A DNA stretch of 7,236 nt, taken from assembly GCA_014238775.1 (NCBI GenBank), contig JABAAK010000054.1, positions 1 through 7,236 on the forward strand, given 5' to 3'. The notes under the pieces were generated by a model, which worked only from the letters and a program-made list of their open reading frames with translations, was not told where the DNA came from and searched no databases. This document shows positions 1 to 7,236 of the stretch, in pieces. Positions within the stretch are counted from its first letter, which is position 1; each line of letters starts with the position of its first letter. Position numbers and translations under genes: made by a program. Source of the stretch: Candidatus Paceibacter sp. GTDB taxonomy: Bacteria > Patescibacteriota > Minisyncoccia > Phycocordibacterales > JABAAK01.

Positions 1-3000
1 CAAGAGAAGATTCTATTACATCACCAGCTGTGTAAGTGGACCCGCCAGAATCAACAATCTCCCTTCTTGAAAACATTTGTCTAATTATAATTTCCAAATG
101 TACCGGAGTTAATTCAAGTCCTTGTAATTCATACATTTTAGTTACCTCATCAAAAATATACTTTTGTGTTTTTTCTTTTCCTGCAATTTCAAATAAAATA
201 TCTAGATTTGCGGAACCGTCTGTCAACATATCTTCTTTCATAATTTTATCACCAACTTTTACTTTTATTTGTCTGTTTGCTGGAATAACGAAATCAACTA
301 TAGTACCTTTTTTCTTAGAATCTTTAGAGTCTTTTTCTATATATATTGTATTCAAATTATATTGATTTTTTGAAATATCTATAACCTTTCCTGAAACACT
401 AGAAAGAATCATCTCTGCTTTTGGAACTCTTTTGTCTAATAGTTCTAATACACGAGGAAGCCCAGTTGTAATATCTCCAGCAACAGACAAAATACCACCC
501 TGGTGAAACGTTCTCATAGTTAGCTGTGTTCCTGGTTCTCCGATAGAAAGTGCAGCGTTTGTTCCTACAGGTTCTCCAAGATCAACCAATTCTCCTGTTG
601 TTGTATCTGTTCCATAACACATTTGACAAATTCCCTTTTCACCTTCACATTTTAATGCTGATCTTACCATAACTTTTTCTATACTTTCATCAACCTCTAT
701 TTGCTTTGCTTGTTCACTTGAGACCATTGTGTTTTTCTTTGTAATAACTTTTTTATCTTTAGATAAAACATCTTCAGAGACATATCTTCCGTACACTCTG
801 TTTTCAAAAGAAATAGGTATACCCGATTTTGTTTTTCTGGTTATCTCAAAACCTTTTATAGTTTTGCAGTTTTTCTCTGTAACAACTATTTCTTGAGAAA
901 CATCAAACAACCGTCTAGAAAAATATCCCGCGTTTGCTGTTTTAAGAGATTTATCTACAATTCCTTTTCTTCCACCATATGAGCTTACAAAGTATTCAAT
1001 TGAAGTCAGTCCATATTTATATGATGCAGCAATCGGATATTCCAAAACATCCCCAGTAGCAGAAGTGATAGGTCCAATTATACCAACAACCTGTGCCAAT
1101 TGTTCTACATTTCCTCGAGCACCTGACAAAATCATGTCCGTTATTGAATTTTGTGTTGTGTATTTTGATAGGATTTTATTTTTAATATTATCTCTTACTC
1201 TTGTCCAATTTTCTACGTTCATTCTTGCTCTTTCTTGTTTAGATAAGAGTCCTTTTGCAAAGAACTCAATATTTTTTTTGTGTTTTTCCCACCCCTCTTT
1301 TATATGTGAATCCAGATCATCTATTTGTAATAAATCTGTCCAAGCAAAAGTTGTGCCTGATTTAGTAGCATATTCAAATCCAAATGTTTTAATACTATCA
1401 AAAAGTAATATAGTTGTTTCTTTCCCTATTATAGATATACAATTTTTAATTATTTTACTGATTTTACTTTTATCTACGGTTTCATTAATAAATTTAATTT
1501 CATTAGGAAATATTTCATTGAATAGAACTCTTCCTACTGTGGTATCCAATATTTTTCCATTATACTCTTTGTATTTATTTGAATGATTGGTGATGGAAAT
1601 TTTAATTTGATCTGTTAATTTAATTACTCCGTCTTGTTGAGCAGCAATAGCTTCGTTTATAGATGAAAAATATTTAATTTTATCTTCCGACCTAGTAATC
1701 ATTACAGTTGCTGTATAACAACCAAGAGACATATCGTGTGAATTTGGGCTTGATATAATTTCTCCGTTTGCTGGGTTAATAACATTATTCTTTGCATTTA
1801 AAATATATTTTGCCTCTGCTTGTGCTTCATCCGTAAGAGGTAGATATACAACCATTTGGTCTCCGTCAAAATCCGCGTTATAAGCTGTACACACAAGTGG
1901 GTGTAGCTCTATTGCTATTCCCTCAACTAAAATTGGTTTGAAAGCTTGGGTTCCAAGTCTGTGTAGTGTTGGTTGTCTGTTTAATATTACATACTTTCCT
2001 TGAATCACTTGTTCAAGAACATCCCATATTTCGTGTGCCTCGTCATCTATCATTTTGTTTGCATTCCGCATGTTGTATGCAAGGTCTTTTTTAATCAACT
2101 CAGAAATCACAAACGGTTTAAATAATTCAAGAGCCATTTGTTTTGGAATACCACACTCATCAAGTTTTAAGTTTGGTCCAACAACAATCACACTTCTTGC
2201 ACTATAATCTACTCTTTTACCTAACAGATTAGCTCTAAAATATCCTTGTTTACGTCCAAGGTACTCTGTTAGTGATTTTACAGCTTTGGTGTTAAACCTG
2301 TTTGGAGACACACCACTTGAAGTTACAGATGATATAGAATTATCGAAAAGTGCGTCAACAGCTTCTTGTAATATTCTTTGTTCATTTCTTAAAATAACTT
2401 CAGGTGCATCTTTGACAATTAATTCTTTCAGTCTATTATTTCTTGTTATAACTGCACGATATAAATCTGTCAAATCTGAGCTTGCAAATCTACCACCATC
2501 AAGGGCAACTATAGGTCTAAGTCCTGGAGGAAGTACTGGTAAAACCGTTATAATCATCCACTCTGGTTTTGATTTGTTTCGCAAAAAAGATCTTACTGCA
2601 CTCAATCTCTTATATAGTTTTTTCTTTGCAATGGCTTTTGCATTTACTATATCTTTTGAAAGTTCTTTTTCTACCTTTATAAGATCCATTTCTTTAAGCA
2701 TATTATGTAAAACTTTAGGTCCTATTCCAATGGTAAATAATTTTGGAAATCTTTTTTCAAGTATAAAATATTTTTCTTCATCTAAAATTTCAAATACTTT
2801 AATAGATTTTAACTCTTTTACTCTGTCATTATATAAAGTTTGTAGTTTTTTCTTCGTCTCTTTTCTTGTTACATTTTCCGATTGTATTTTAAAATCTTCT
2901 TTAAGTTTTGTTTCATATTCTTTCATTTTATCTTTATTTACAGAAACCACTATATAAGAGATAAAATCATTTATTTGTTGTGTGTGTTTTGCAGAAAGTC

Positions 3001-3385
3001 CAAGTAATACTGCAATATAGTTTGGAGATTTTCTTAAATACCACACATGAGAAACAGGTGACGCTAGTTTAATGTGACCCATTCTTTCTCTTCTTACAAA
3101 AGCCTTTGTTATTTCAACACCACATTTTTCACAAGAAAAACCTTTAAATTGAATGCCGTTATATTTTCCACAACTACATTGGTAATCTTTCTCTGGTCCA
3201 AAGATTCTTTCATCTGAAAAACCACCAGCCTCTGGTTTGTGTGTTCTATAATTTATGGTTTCTGGTTTTAACACTTCTCCGTGGCTCCAACTTAAAATGT
3301 ATTCTGGTGAGGCTAGAGAAATACTTATAGATTTTGTGTAAGAATTTAAATGTATGTTTGAATAGTTTTTTTTATAATTTTTCAT
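1..3385 (-). CDS. rpoC: DNA-directed RNA polymerase subunit beta-prime (partial, 3' end off the left edge)
   Basis: This is the catalytic beta-prime subunit of RNA polymerase, which acts in the cytoplasm on DNA and pairs with RpoB. I translated 1128 codons from the ATG at 3385-3383 with no stop up to the left edge. Visible landmarks in order: the start-proximal LSWSHGEV...KPETINYRT motif (about residues 31-48); zinc site 1 with Cys70, Cys72, Cys85 and Cys88; the sigma-binding clamp helices (about 302-348); the switch region [16 protein letters not shown] (about 389-404); the catalytic NADFDGDQM with Asp505, Asp507 and Asp509, which hold the active-site magnesium; the F-loop SGARG (754-758); the bridge helix (about 784-822); zinc site 2 with Cys840, Cys913, Cys920 and Cys923; and the trigger loop [10 protein letters not shown] (955-964). 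The trigger loop lacks the SI3 insert of E. coli. The homology to the family's C-terminal end continues to the edge, and perhaps 70-100 residues are missing. The bridge helix and F-loop carry unusual substitutions (see findings). The start is fixed by the rpoB stop three bases upstream and the N-terminal match to the family. There is no clear Shine-Dalgarno, so translational coupling to rpoB is likely. Confidence 0.98.
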   Translation of the reverse strand, partial: MKNYKKNYSNIHLNSYTKSISISLASPEYILSWSHGEVLKPETINYRTHKPEAGGFSDERIFGPEKDYQCSCGKYNGIQFKGFSCEKCGVEITKAFVRRERMGHIKLASPVSHVWYLRKSPNYIAVLLGLSAKHTQQINDFISYIVVSVNKDKMKEYETKLKEDFKIQSENVTRKETKKKLQTLYNDRVKELKSIKVFEILDEEKYFILEKRFPKLFTIGIGPKVLHNMLKEMDLIKVEKELSKDIVNAKAIAKKKLYKRLSAVRSFLRNKSKPEWMIITVLPVLPPGLRPIVALDGGRFASSDLTDLYRAVITRNNRLKELIVKDAPEVILRNEQRILQEAVDALFDNSISSVTSSGVSPNRFNTKAVKSLTEYLGRKQGYFRANLLGKRVDYSARSVIVVGPNLKLDECGIPKQMALELFKPFVISELIKKDLAYNMRNANKMIDDEAHEIWDVLEQVIQGKYVILNRQPTLHRLGTQAFKPILVEGIAIELHPLVCTAYNADFDGDQMVVYLPLTDEAQAEAKYILNAKNNVINPANGEIISSPNSHDMSLGCYTATVMITRSEDKIKYFSSINEAIAAQQDGVIKLTDQIKISITNHSNKYKEYNGKILDTTVGRVLFNEIFPNEIKFINETVDKSKISKIIKNCISIIGKETTILLFDSIKTFGFEYATKSGTTFAWTDLLQIDDLDSHIKEGWEKHKKNIEFFAKGLLSKQERARMNVENWTRVRDNIKNKILSKYTTQNSITDMILSGARGNVEQLAQVVGIIGPITSATGDVLEYPIAASYKYGLTSIEYFVSSYGGRKGIVDKSLKTANAGYFSRRLFDVSQEIVVTEKNCKTIKGFEITRKTKSGIPISFENRVYGRYVSEDVLSKDKKVITKKNTMVSSEQAKQIEVDESIEKVMVRSALKCEGEKGICQMCYGTDTTTGELVDLGEPVGTNAALSIGEPGTQLTMRTFHQGGILSVAGDITTGLPRVLELLDKRVPKAEMILSSVSGKVIDISKNQYNLNTIYIEKDSKDSKKKGTIVDFVIPANRQIKVKVGDKIMKEDMLTDGSANLDILFEIAGKEKTQKYIFDEVTKMYELQGLELTPVHLEIIIRQMFSRREIVDSGGSTYTAGDVIESSL

Positions 3386-3391
3386 ATTTTA
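3383..3391 (-). other. rpoB-rpoC junction: TAA-AAT-ATG, same reading frame
   Basis: The rpoB stop TAA (3391-3389), one AAT codon (3388-3386) and the rpoC ATG (3385-3383) follow one another in a single frame. With three bases between the genes and no Shine-Dalgarno, ribosomes finishing rpoB probably reinitiate directly on rpoC, which would help keep the two subunits at equal amounts. One stop codon is all that separates the two proteins from a continuous fusion. Confidence 0.9.
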
Positions 3392-6300
3392 ATTATTATT
3401 ATTTATACTATCTGGATCTCCTGTAAAATCAATATTTATTGCAAGTGCTTTAAGAAAATTCACAAGCACATGAAATGAAGCAGGTGTGTTTATTTGTGTA
3501 ATATGTCTTCCTTTGATCATTGCACTGTATGCTGCTGATCTACCAAATACATCATCAGATTTTATAGTAAACATTTCTCTTAATGTATATGCAGCTGAAT
3601 GTCCGAGAAGTGCCCATACTTCCATCTCTCCAAATCTATGTCCACCATTCCTTGCTTTTCCTCCAAGAGGTTGTTGCGATACAAGTGAATATGGTCCTAT
3701 GGCTCTCATATGTATTTTACTTTTAACCATATGATTTAGCTTCAACATATACATACAACCAACAGCGACATCTTGGTTAAATTTTTCTCCAGTTCTTCCA
3801 TCATACAAAGGTAACTTCCCAGATATAGGAAAACCTGCTTTTTTCAATTCATCAGTCAAATCTTTTGATGTAAATTTTGTCATAGGTAATACTACAGCTT
3901 GGTAGTTAAGTTTATTAGCCGCGAGTCCTAAGTGTAGTTCTAAAATTTGTCCAATATTTAACCTAGATGGAACACCTAGTGGAGTTAAAACGATGTCAAC
4001 AGGATCTCCGTCTTCTGTGAATGGCATGTCTTCTACAGGTAAAACTGTAGAAATAACACCTTTATTTCCATGCCTATTTGCTAATTTATCACCCTTTTGT
4101 ATTTTTCTTGCCTCAGCAATTGTAATTATAATTTTCTTTATTACATCTGGATCAAGCATATACCCGTCTTTTTTTTCAAACATCTGAACGTTTACAACCC
4201 TTCCGCTTTTTCCGTTACCAAGTCTAAGGGATGTATCTTTTATATCTTTTGCCTTTTCTCCAAAAATGGATTGTAATAATCTGTCTTCTGCTGATTGTTG
4301 TGACTCTGTTTGTGGGGTAATTTTACCAACAAGTATATCTCCAGTCCTAACTTCAGCTCCGATACGTACAATGCCCTCAGAATCTAAATTTTTTAATCTC
4401 ATTTCACCAACATTTGGTATGTCTGGAGTTGTTTGTTCAACTCCTAATTTTGTATTTTTTACATTAATCACATATTCCTGAAGATCAATGGAAGTAAAAA
4501 CATCATCTGTAACTAATCTTTCAGAAACAATAACTGAATCTTCAAAGTTTAATCCTCTGTGACACATAAATGCAACACGAAGATTTTTTCCAAGCGCAAG
4601 TTGTCCGTTGCTTGTTGTTGCATTATCAGCTATAACATCACCTTTTTTGACTTCATCACCAAGTGAAACTATTGGTGTGTGTTGTGTTGAAACAGTTTTT
4701 GCATTTGTTACTTTAAACACATTCAATTCATATGTTATTTCTTTATTTCTTTTTGTCTTTGTTTTTATATGTGAAGAATCAACTCCAACAACAACACCAT
4801 TTTCTTCTGCAATCACTAGTCTACCAGTAGCTCTTGCTATGGATTCTTCTGCTCCAGAGGCCACAATCGGTGCCTCAGGTAAAAGACAAGGTAACGCTTG
4901 TGGTTGCATAGTAGAACCAAACGAAGCTCTTGCTGCCATGTTTATATGTACAAACGGAATTAAAGATGTAGCAACTGAAAAAATTTGTTTTGATGATACA
5001 TCCACATAATCTACTTCTTTTGATTCAATAAATACAATTTTACCTCTATTACGTACAGCAACATTACCTTTTTTAATTTTTCCATTTTCATCAACATCTT
5101 TACCTAAATCCAAGATTTTATAAGTTTCTTCTTTGTCTGCTGTGAAATATTCAATTTCATTTGTGACAGTGTTGTTTTTTACTTTTGCATATGGAGTTTT
5201 TAATAAACCCGCTTCATCAATCACACCAAATGATGCTAAGTGCAAAGACAAACCAGCATTAGGTCCTTCTGGTGTGTGAACAGGACAAATTCTTCCATAT
5301 TGTGACGGATGCACATCTCTTATATCCAAACTCGCACGGTCTTTTTTAACACCACCCTTACCTGTTACAGAAATTCTTCGCATATGTTCATGTTCCTCTA
5401 AAATATTTGTTTGTTTTAAAAATTGTGATAATGAGTTGCTCTTAAAAAAATCTTTTATTCCTGCCTCTAACATTCTTGAATTTATAATTTCTGTAGATTT
5501 TGTTATAGTTTGTGTATCAAATTTAGTCATTCTGTCTTGAACATTTTTTTTCATTCTAGCTAAGGCGCCTACGACATCACTTCTTACTAATTCTCCAACC
5601 AACCGGACTCTTCTTGAAGACATGTGATCTATATCATCTGCTGCAGAACCAGGTGTAGAATTCAATCTAATTATTTCTTTTATTAAATCTATTAAAATAA
5701 CTTCATCTAGTACTGAGTTATATTTTTTAAGTTTTTTGTTGTTTTCTGATAATCTGTTTTCTAATCTAGACACACCAGCTTCACCCATATCAAAATATCT
5801 TTCAGAGAAAAATAATTTTATATATTTTTTAGCAATATCAACATTAAGTGCATCACCTCCTTTTATATGTTTGTGCATATTTAGATATACATCATCAATG
5901 CTTTCTATTGGGTCTATTAATAATGTCTTATTTATATACTCTTTTTCGTTTTCATTAAAATGTCTTAGAATTTGCGTTTTTGATTCTCCAGACAGTACTC
6001 TTAGTAATTGTGTTACTGGAAACTTCTTCTTGTTATCAATTTTTGCATACATTTTTTTCCCAATAGCAGTTTCAACCTCTACTCTTCTACCACTAAGAGG
6101 TATGGCTTTCACCCCAAAAAAAGTAACTCCTTGTAACGACTTACTGTGAAAAAAGAATCCGTGTGACCTTACAATTTGAGATATGACAGTACGCTCCTTT
6201 CCGTTTATCACAAATGTATTGTTCGGAGTCATTATTGGAATTTCACCAAAGTTAATTTCGTCAGTAGATTTCTGTCCAGTTGCAAGGTTTGTAAACTTAA

Positions 6301-6574
6301 GAGTTACAAAAAAACTCGCAGCATAATCTGCCATCCTTCTTGTTGACTCTTGTAATGAGTACTTTGTATCTTTTATCGACAAAGATACAAACTCTAGTTT
6401 AAATTTTGCAGCCTGATAGTCTGTAATTGGAAAAATTGAACTAAAAATTTTTTGAAGTTCTTTATTTAAAAAATTATCATAGGATCTTTTTTGATAACCC
6501 AAAGAACTATCAAGTGGTATTAAGTCTGTCTTAGATTTTCCAAATTTTTTTTGTTGTAGTTTTTGTTGTCTCAT
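3389..6574 (-). CDS. rpoB: DNA-directed RNA polymerase subunit beta (complete)
   Basis: This is the beta subunit of RNA polymerase, which forms the upper jaw of the catalytic cleft and contacts template, nascent RNA and sigma. It has 1061 residues, against 1342 in E. coli and about 1119 in Thermus, and the large proteobacterial inserts are absent. Landmarks in order: N-terminal QKRSYDNFL (28-36); the protrusion motif FGEIPIMTPNNTFVINGKER (109-128); the lobe (about 160-320); RRVRLVGEL (321-329); the rifampicin-pocket and fork region (about 380-443); NFEDS (676-680), holding the acidic pair Glu678-Asp679; the flap (about 785-820); GDKLANRHGNKG with Lys830 and Lys838 at the active centre; LGVPSRLNIGQ with Arg871; and the C-terminal KLNHMVKSKIH with His948 and Lys953, followed by the GPYSL/QQPLGGKA/GGHRFGEMEVWAL blocks (about 960-989). 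All expected catalytic-site basic and acidic residues are present, so the enzyme should be active. The ATG at 6574 is chosen because an in-frame TAA lies 22 bases upstream and no other ATG intervenes. There is no convincing Shine-Dalgarno. Departures in the rifampicin pocket and in the ETPEG motif are described in the findings. The protein ends in four asparagines. Confidence 0.99.
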   Translation of the reverse strand: MRQQKLQQKKFGKSKTDLIPLDSSLGYQKRSYDNFLNKELQKIFSSIFPITDYQAAKFKLEFVSLSIKDTKYSLQESTRRMADYAASFFVTLKFTNLATGQKSTDEINFGEIPIMTPNNTFVINGKERTVISQIVRSHGFFFHSKSLQGVTFFGVKAIPLSGRRVEVETAIGKKMYAKIDNKKKFPVTQLLRVLSGESKTQILRHFNENEKEYINKTLLIDPIESIDDVYLNMHKHIKGGDALNVDIAKKYIKLFFSERYFDMGEAGVSRLENRLSENNKKLKKYNSVLDEVILIDLIKEIIRLNSTPGSAADDIDHMSSRRVRLVGELVRSDVVGALARMKKNVQDRMTKFDTQTITKSTEIINSRMLEAGIKDFFKSNSLSQFLKQTNILEEHEHMRRISVTGKGGVKKDRASLDIRDVHPSQYGRICPVHTPEGPNAGLSLHLASFGVIDEAGLLKTPYAKVKNNTVTNEIEYFTADKEETYKILDLGKDVDENGKIKKGNVAVRNRGKIVFIESKEVDYVDVSSKQIFSVATSLIPFVHINMAARASFGSTMQPQALPCLLPEAPIVASGAEESIARATGRLVIAEENGVVVGVDSSHIKTKTKRNKEITYELNVFKVTNAKTVSTQHTPIVSLGDEVKKGDVIADNATTSNGQLALGKNLRVAFMCHRGLNFEDSVIVSERLVTDDVFTSIDLQEYVINVKNTKLGVEQTTPDIPNVGEMRLKNLDSEGIVRIGAEVRTGDILVGKITPQTESQQSAEDRLLQSIFGEKAKDIKDTSLRLGNGKSGRVVNVQMFEKKDGYMLDPDVIKKIIITIAEARKIQKGDKLANRHGNKGVISTVLPVEDMPFTEDGDPVDIVLTPLGVPSRLNIGQILELHLGLAANKLNYQAVVLPMTKFTSKDLTDELKKAGFPISGKLPLYDGRTGEKFNQDVAVGCMYMLKLNHMVKSKIHMRAIGPYSLVSQQPLGGKARNGGHRFGEMEVWALLGHSAAYTLREMFTIKSDDVFGRSAAYSAMIKGRHITQINTPASFHVLVNFLKALAINIDFTGDPDSINNNN
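3392..3403 (-). repeat. (AAT)4 trinucleotide run at the 3' end of rpoB
   Basis: Four consecutive AAT codons encode the Asn1058-Asn1061 tail of RpoB immediately before its TAA. The tail lies beyond the conserved family C-terminus (the last recognisable block ends near residue 1050), so its length is probably free to vary. It is a short perfect microsatellite, and slippage in it would change only the number of terminal asparagines. Confidence 0.85.
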
Positions 6575-6632
6575 TAGTTTGTTTTTATATTGAACTTAAG
6601 ACAATTCTGTGGAAACAATCAATAATGCATTT
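6575..6632 (-). promoter_or_regulatory. rpoB leader without a clear Shine-Dalgarno sequence
   Basis: The bases just before the rpoB ATG read AAAAACAAACTA on the coding strand, with no GGAGG-like run within 20 bases. Initiation therefore probably relies on an A-rich, unstructured leader, as is common in AT-rich genomes and in Patescibacteria. A 17-base imperfect palindrome, ATTG(N9)CAAT around a CTTAAG core, lies at 6589-6605. I see no riboswitch, no ribosomal-protein binding structure and no intrinsic terminator in the leader. Confidence 0.4.
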
Positions 6633-6662
6633 AGTTTATGATATTTATATATTTTCTGTCAA
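6633..6662 (-). promoter_or_regulatory. Probable sigma-70-type promoter of rpoBC
   Basis: On the minus strand a perfect -35 hexamer TTGACA lies at 6662-6657, four bases after the stop codon of the upstream gene. Two -10 candidates follow: CATAAA (6640-6635, 16-base spacer) and TAAACT (6638-6633, 18-base spacer), each matching TATAAT at four of six positions. The spacer is entirely A/T-rich apart from its two ends. Transcription from here would start near 6626-6628 and give a leader of about 52-54 bases before the rpoB ATG. In an AT-rich genome -10 matches arise by chance, so the support rests mainly on the exact -35, its spacing and its position in the only sizeable gap of the window. Confidence 0.6.
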
Positions 6663-6666
6663 CCGT

Positions 6667-7236
6667 CTATTTTTCTAGTCGAAAGGAATTACGATTTGAT
6701 GAGACTTTTTTGTTCCAAAACGGGAAAATATTGATTTCGTGATTTTTGATCCAAGGATATTGTGTTTTTATAATATTTTGTACTTCTTCTTTGTTTTTTC
6801 CTTTAATATCACGGAAAAGAGTAAGTTCATCTATATCCCATGTTAGTGATCCGGTACCAGAAAGAGTAAATTCAAATTCTCCATTGTCTACATCTTTGTC
6901 TATAAAATCCTTATTTACTATTTGAAAATCAAGATCCACATCTTCTATATTTACTGGGAATATTTCTTCATATGGTCTTTCAATACTTGAATATATTAGT
7001 TCTGCTATGTGAATCTCCTTAAAAGCAACTGCTCGCAAAATCCCTTTTTGAGATAATGTTACCTCTTCATTTCCTTGTTTTTCTTTTGTTTTTTGGTATT
7101 CAATAAACAAGCAGTCCTCAAAAACAATCTCTGGGTGACTTTCTAGTTTTTCAATTGAATCATATAAATCTTTGGTCAATCTGTTTTGTATTTCTGTTTT
7201 TAAATATTTTTCAGCATCCAAATAAACATCATCTTC
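6667..7236 (-). CDS. C-terminal part of an uncharacterised protein, possibly the baseplate J-like family of Patescibacteria (5' end off the right edge)
   Basis: An open frame enters from the right edge and ends at TAG (6669-6667), giving 189 visible residues. A TTG at 7221-7219 could serve as a start, but the frame is open above it to the edge, so the gene is probably cut by the window. The visible part begins with a charged, probably helical stretch (residues 1-35), then alternating beta-strand-like segments, a SGTGSLTWDID block (about 126-136), a DIKGKNKEE block (about 143-151) and an INIFPFW block (about 168-174) near the end. There is no membrane segment or signal peptide in this part. 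The order 'small-residue strand, Trp-x-(I/F)-D, a Gly-Lys turn followed by a helix, then PFW' resembles the C-terminus of proteins annotated baseplate J/gp47-like in Patescibacteria genomes. That match is from memory and from pattern alone, and the true function is unknown. The gene lies 92 bases upstream of rpoB on the same strand. No GC-rich terminator follows it, so read-through into rpoBC is possible. Confidence 0.85.
   Translation of the reverse strand, partial: EDDVYLDAEKYLKTEIQNRLTKDLYDSIEKLESHPEIVFEDCLFIEYQKTKEKQGNEEVTLSQKGILRAVAFKEIHIAELIYSSIERPYEEIFPVNIEDVDLDFQIVNKDFIDKDVDNGEFEFTLSGTGSLTWDIDELTLFRDIKGKNKEEVQNIIKTQYPWIKNHEINIFPFWNKKVSSNRNSFRLEK

Noticed and set aside
36..365. 109-codon open frame on the plus strand
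   Set aside because: It is antisense to the conserved C-terminal part of rpoC and has no independent support.
1065..1586. 173-codon open frame on the plus strand
   Set aside because: It is antisense to the rpoC secondary-channel and F-loop region, with the same Ser/Leu/Ile-rich composition and no start signal or recognisable motif.
2286..2957. 223-codon open frame on the plus strand
   Set aside because: It lies wholly antisense to conserved rpoC sequence, and its translation is low-complexity Ser/Leu/Phe-rich with no family pattern. It is a by-product of the codon bias of the minus-strand gene.
3486..6149. Five plus-strand open frames (3486-3734, 3993-4187, 4266-4481, 4608-5009, 5736-6149)
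   Set aside because: All are antisense to conserved rpoB codons, and none has a plausible ribosome-binding site or protein family signature.
1..6574. Alternative genetic code (TGA as Gly or Trp)
   Set aside because: Both polymerase genes read through without in-frame TGA, conserved tryptophans are TGG, and conserved glycines use GGN codons.
6589..6623. Hairpin from ATTGA/TCAAT arms as a terminator or attenuator in the rpoB leader
   Set aside because: The arms are only five A/T-rich base pairs with a loop of about 25 bases and no following U-tract. It would not be stable enough to stop transcription.
7219..7221. TTG as the true start of the upstream gene
   Set aside because: The frame stays open for five more codons to the window edge, and no Shine-Dalgarno can be judged in the 15 bases available. 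A gene truncated by the window is the simpler reading.
1..7236. A novel accessory system, mobile element or CRISPR array
   Set aside because: About 91 percent of the window is rpoB and rpoC, the rest is one partial gene and a 92-base gap, and I see no repeat arrays, terminal inverted repeats, transposase motifs or tRNA-like structures.

Overview
The window is a piece of a chromosomal housekeeping locus from an AT-rich bacterium, with every recognisable gene on the minus strand. In transcription order (right to left) it holds the 3' end of a gene of uncertain function (7236 to 6667), a 92-base gap with a good promoter, a complete rpoB (6574 to 3389), and an rpoC that starts three bases after the rpoB stop and runs off the left edge (3385 to 1). 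RpoB and RpoC are the beta and beta-prime subunits of RNA polymerase. Together they form the catalytic cleft, so the window is essentially one core-transcription operon.

The organism is most likely a member of the Patescibacteria (Candidate Phyla Radiation). This is an inference from several signs. RpoB is compact (1061 residues) and lacks the large lineage inserts of Proteobacteria. RpoC lacks the trigger-loop insert SI3. Codons are strongly A/T-biased, and neither complete start codon has a clear Shine-Dalgarno sequence. The upstream gene has a C-terminal pattern that I associate with proteins annotated baseplate J-like in that group. TGG codes for tryptophan as usual and no in-frame TGA is needed, so there is no sign of the TGA-as-glycine code of Gracilibacteria/Absconditabacteria. 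A Mollicute or another fast-evolving AT-rich lineage cannot be excluded without a tree.

The usual rplJ-rplL genes do not sit directly upstream of rpoB. Instead a near-consensus promoter (TTGACA as -35) begins four bases after the stop of the unrelated upstream gene, so rpoBC appears to be transcribed as its own unit. The rpoB stop and the rpoC start are in the same frame (TAA-AAT-ATG), one stop codon away from a beta/beta-prime fusion.

I found no mobile element, CRISPR array, tRNA, rRNA or hidden accessory system. The points of interest are residue-level departures in otherwise intact polymerase subunits: several rifampicin-pocket substitutions (beta D516 to Lys, L533 to Thr, I572 to Ser in E. 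coli numbering), His in place of Glu in the normally invariant ETPEG motif, and Lys in place of Thr in the DTALKTA-like core of the bridge helix. All other long open frames on the plus strand are antisense shadows of rpoB and rpoC.
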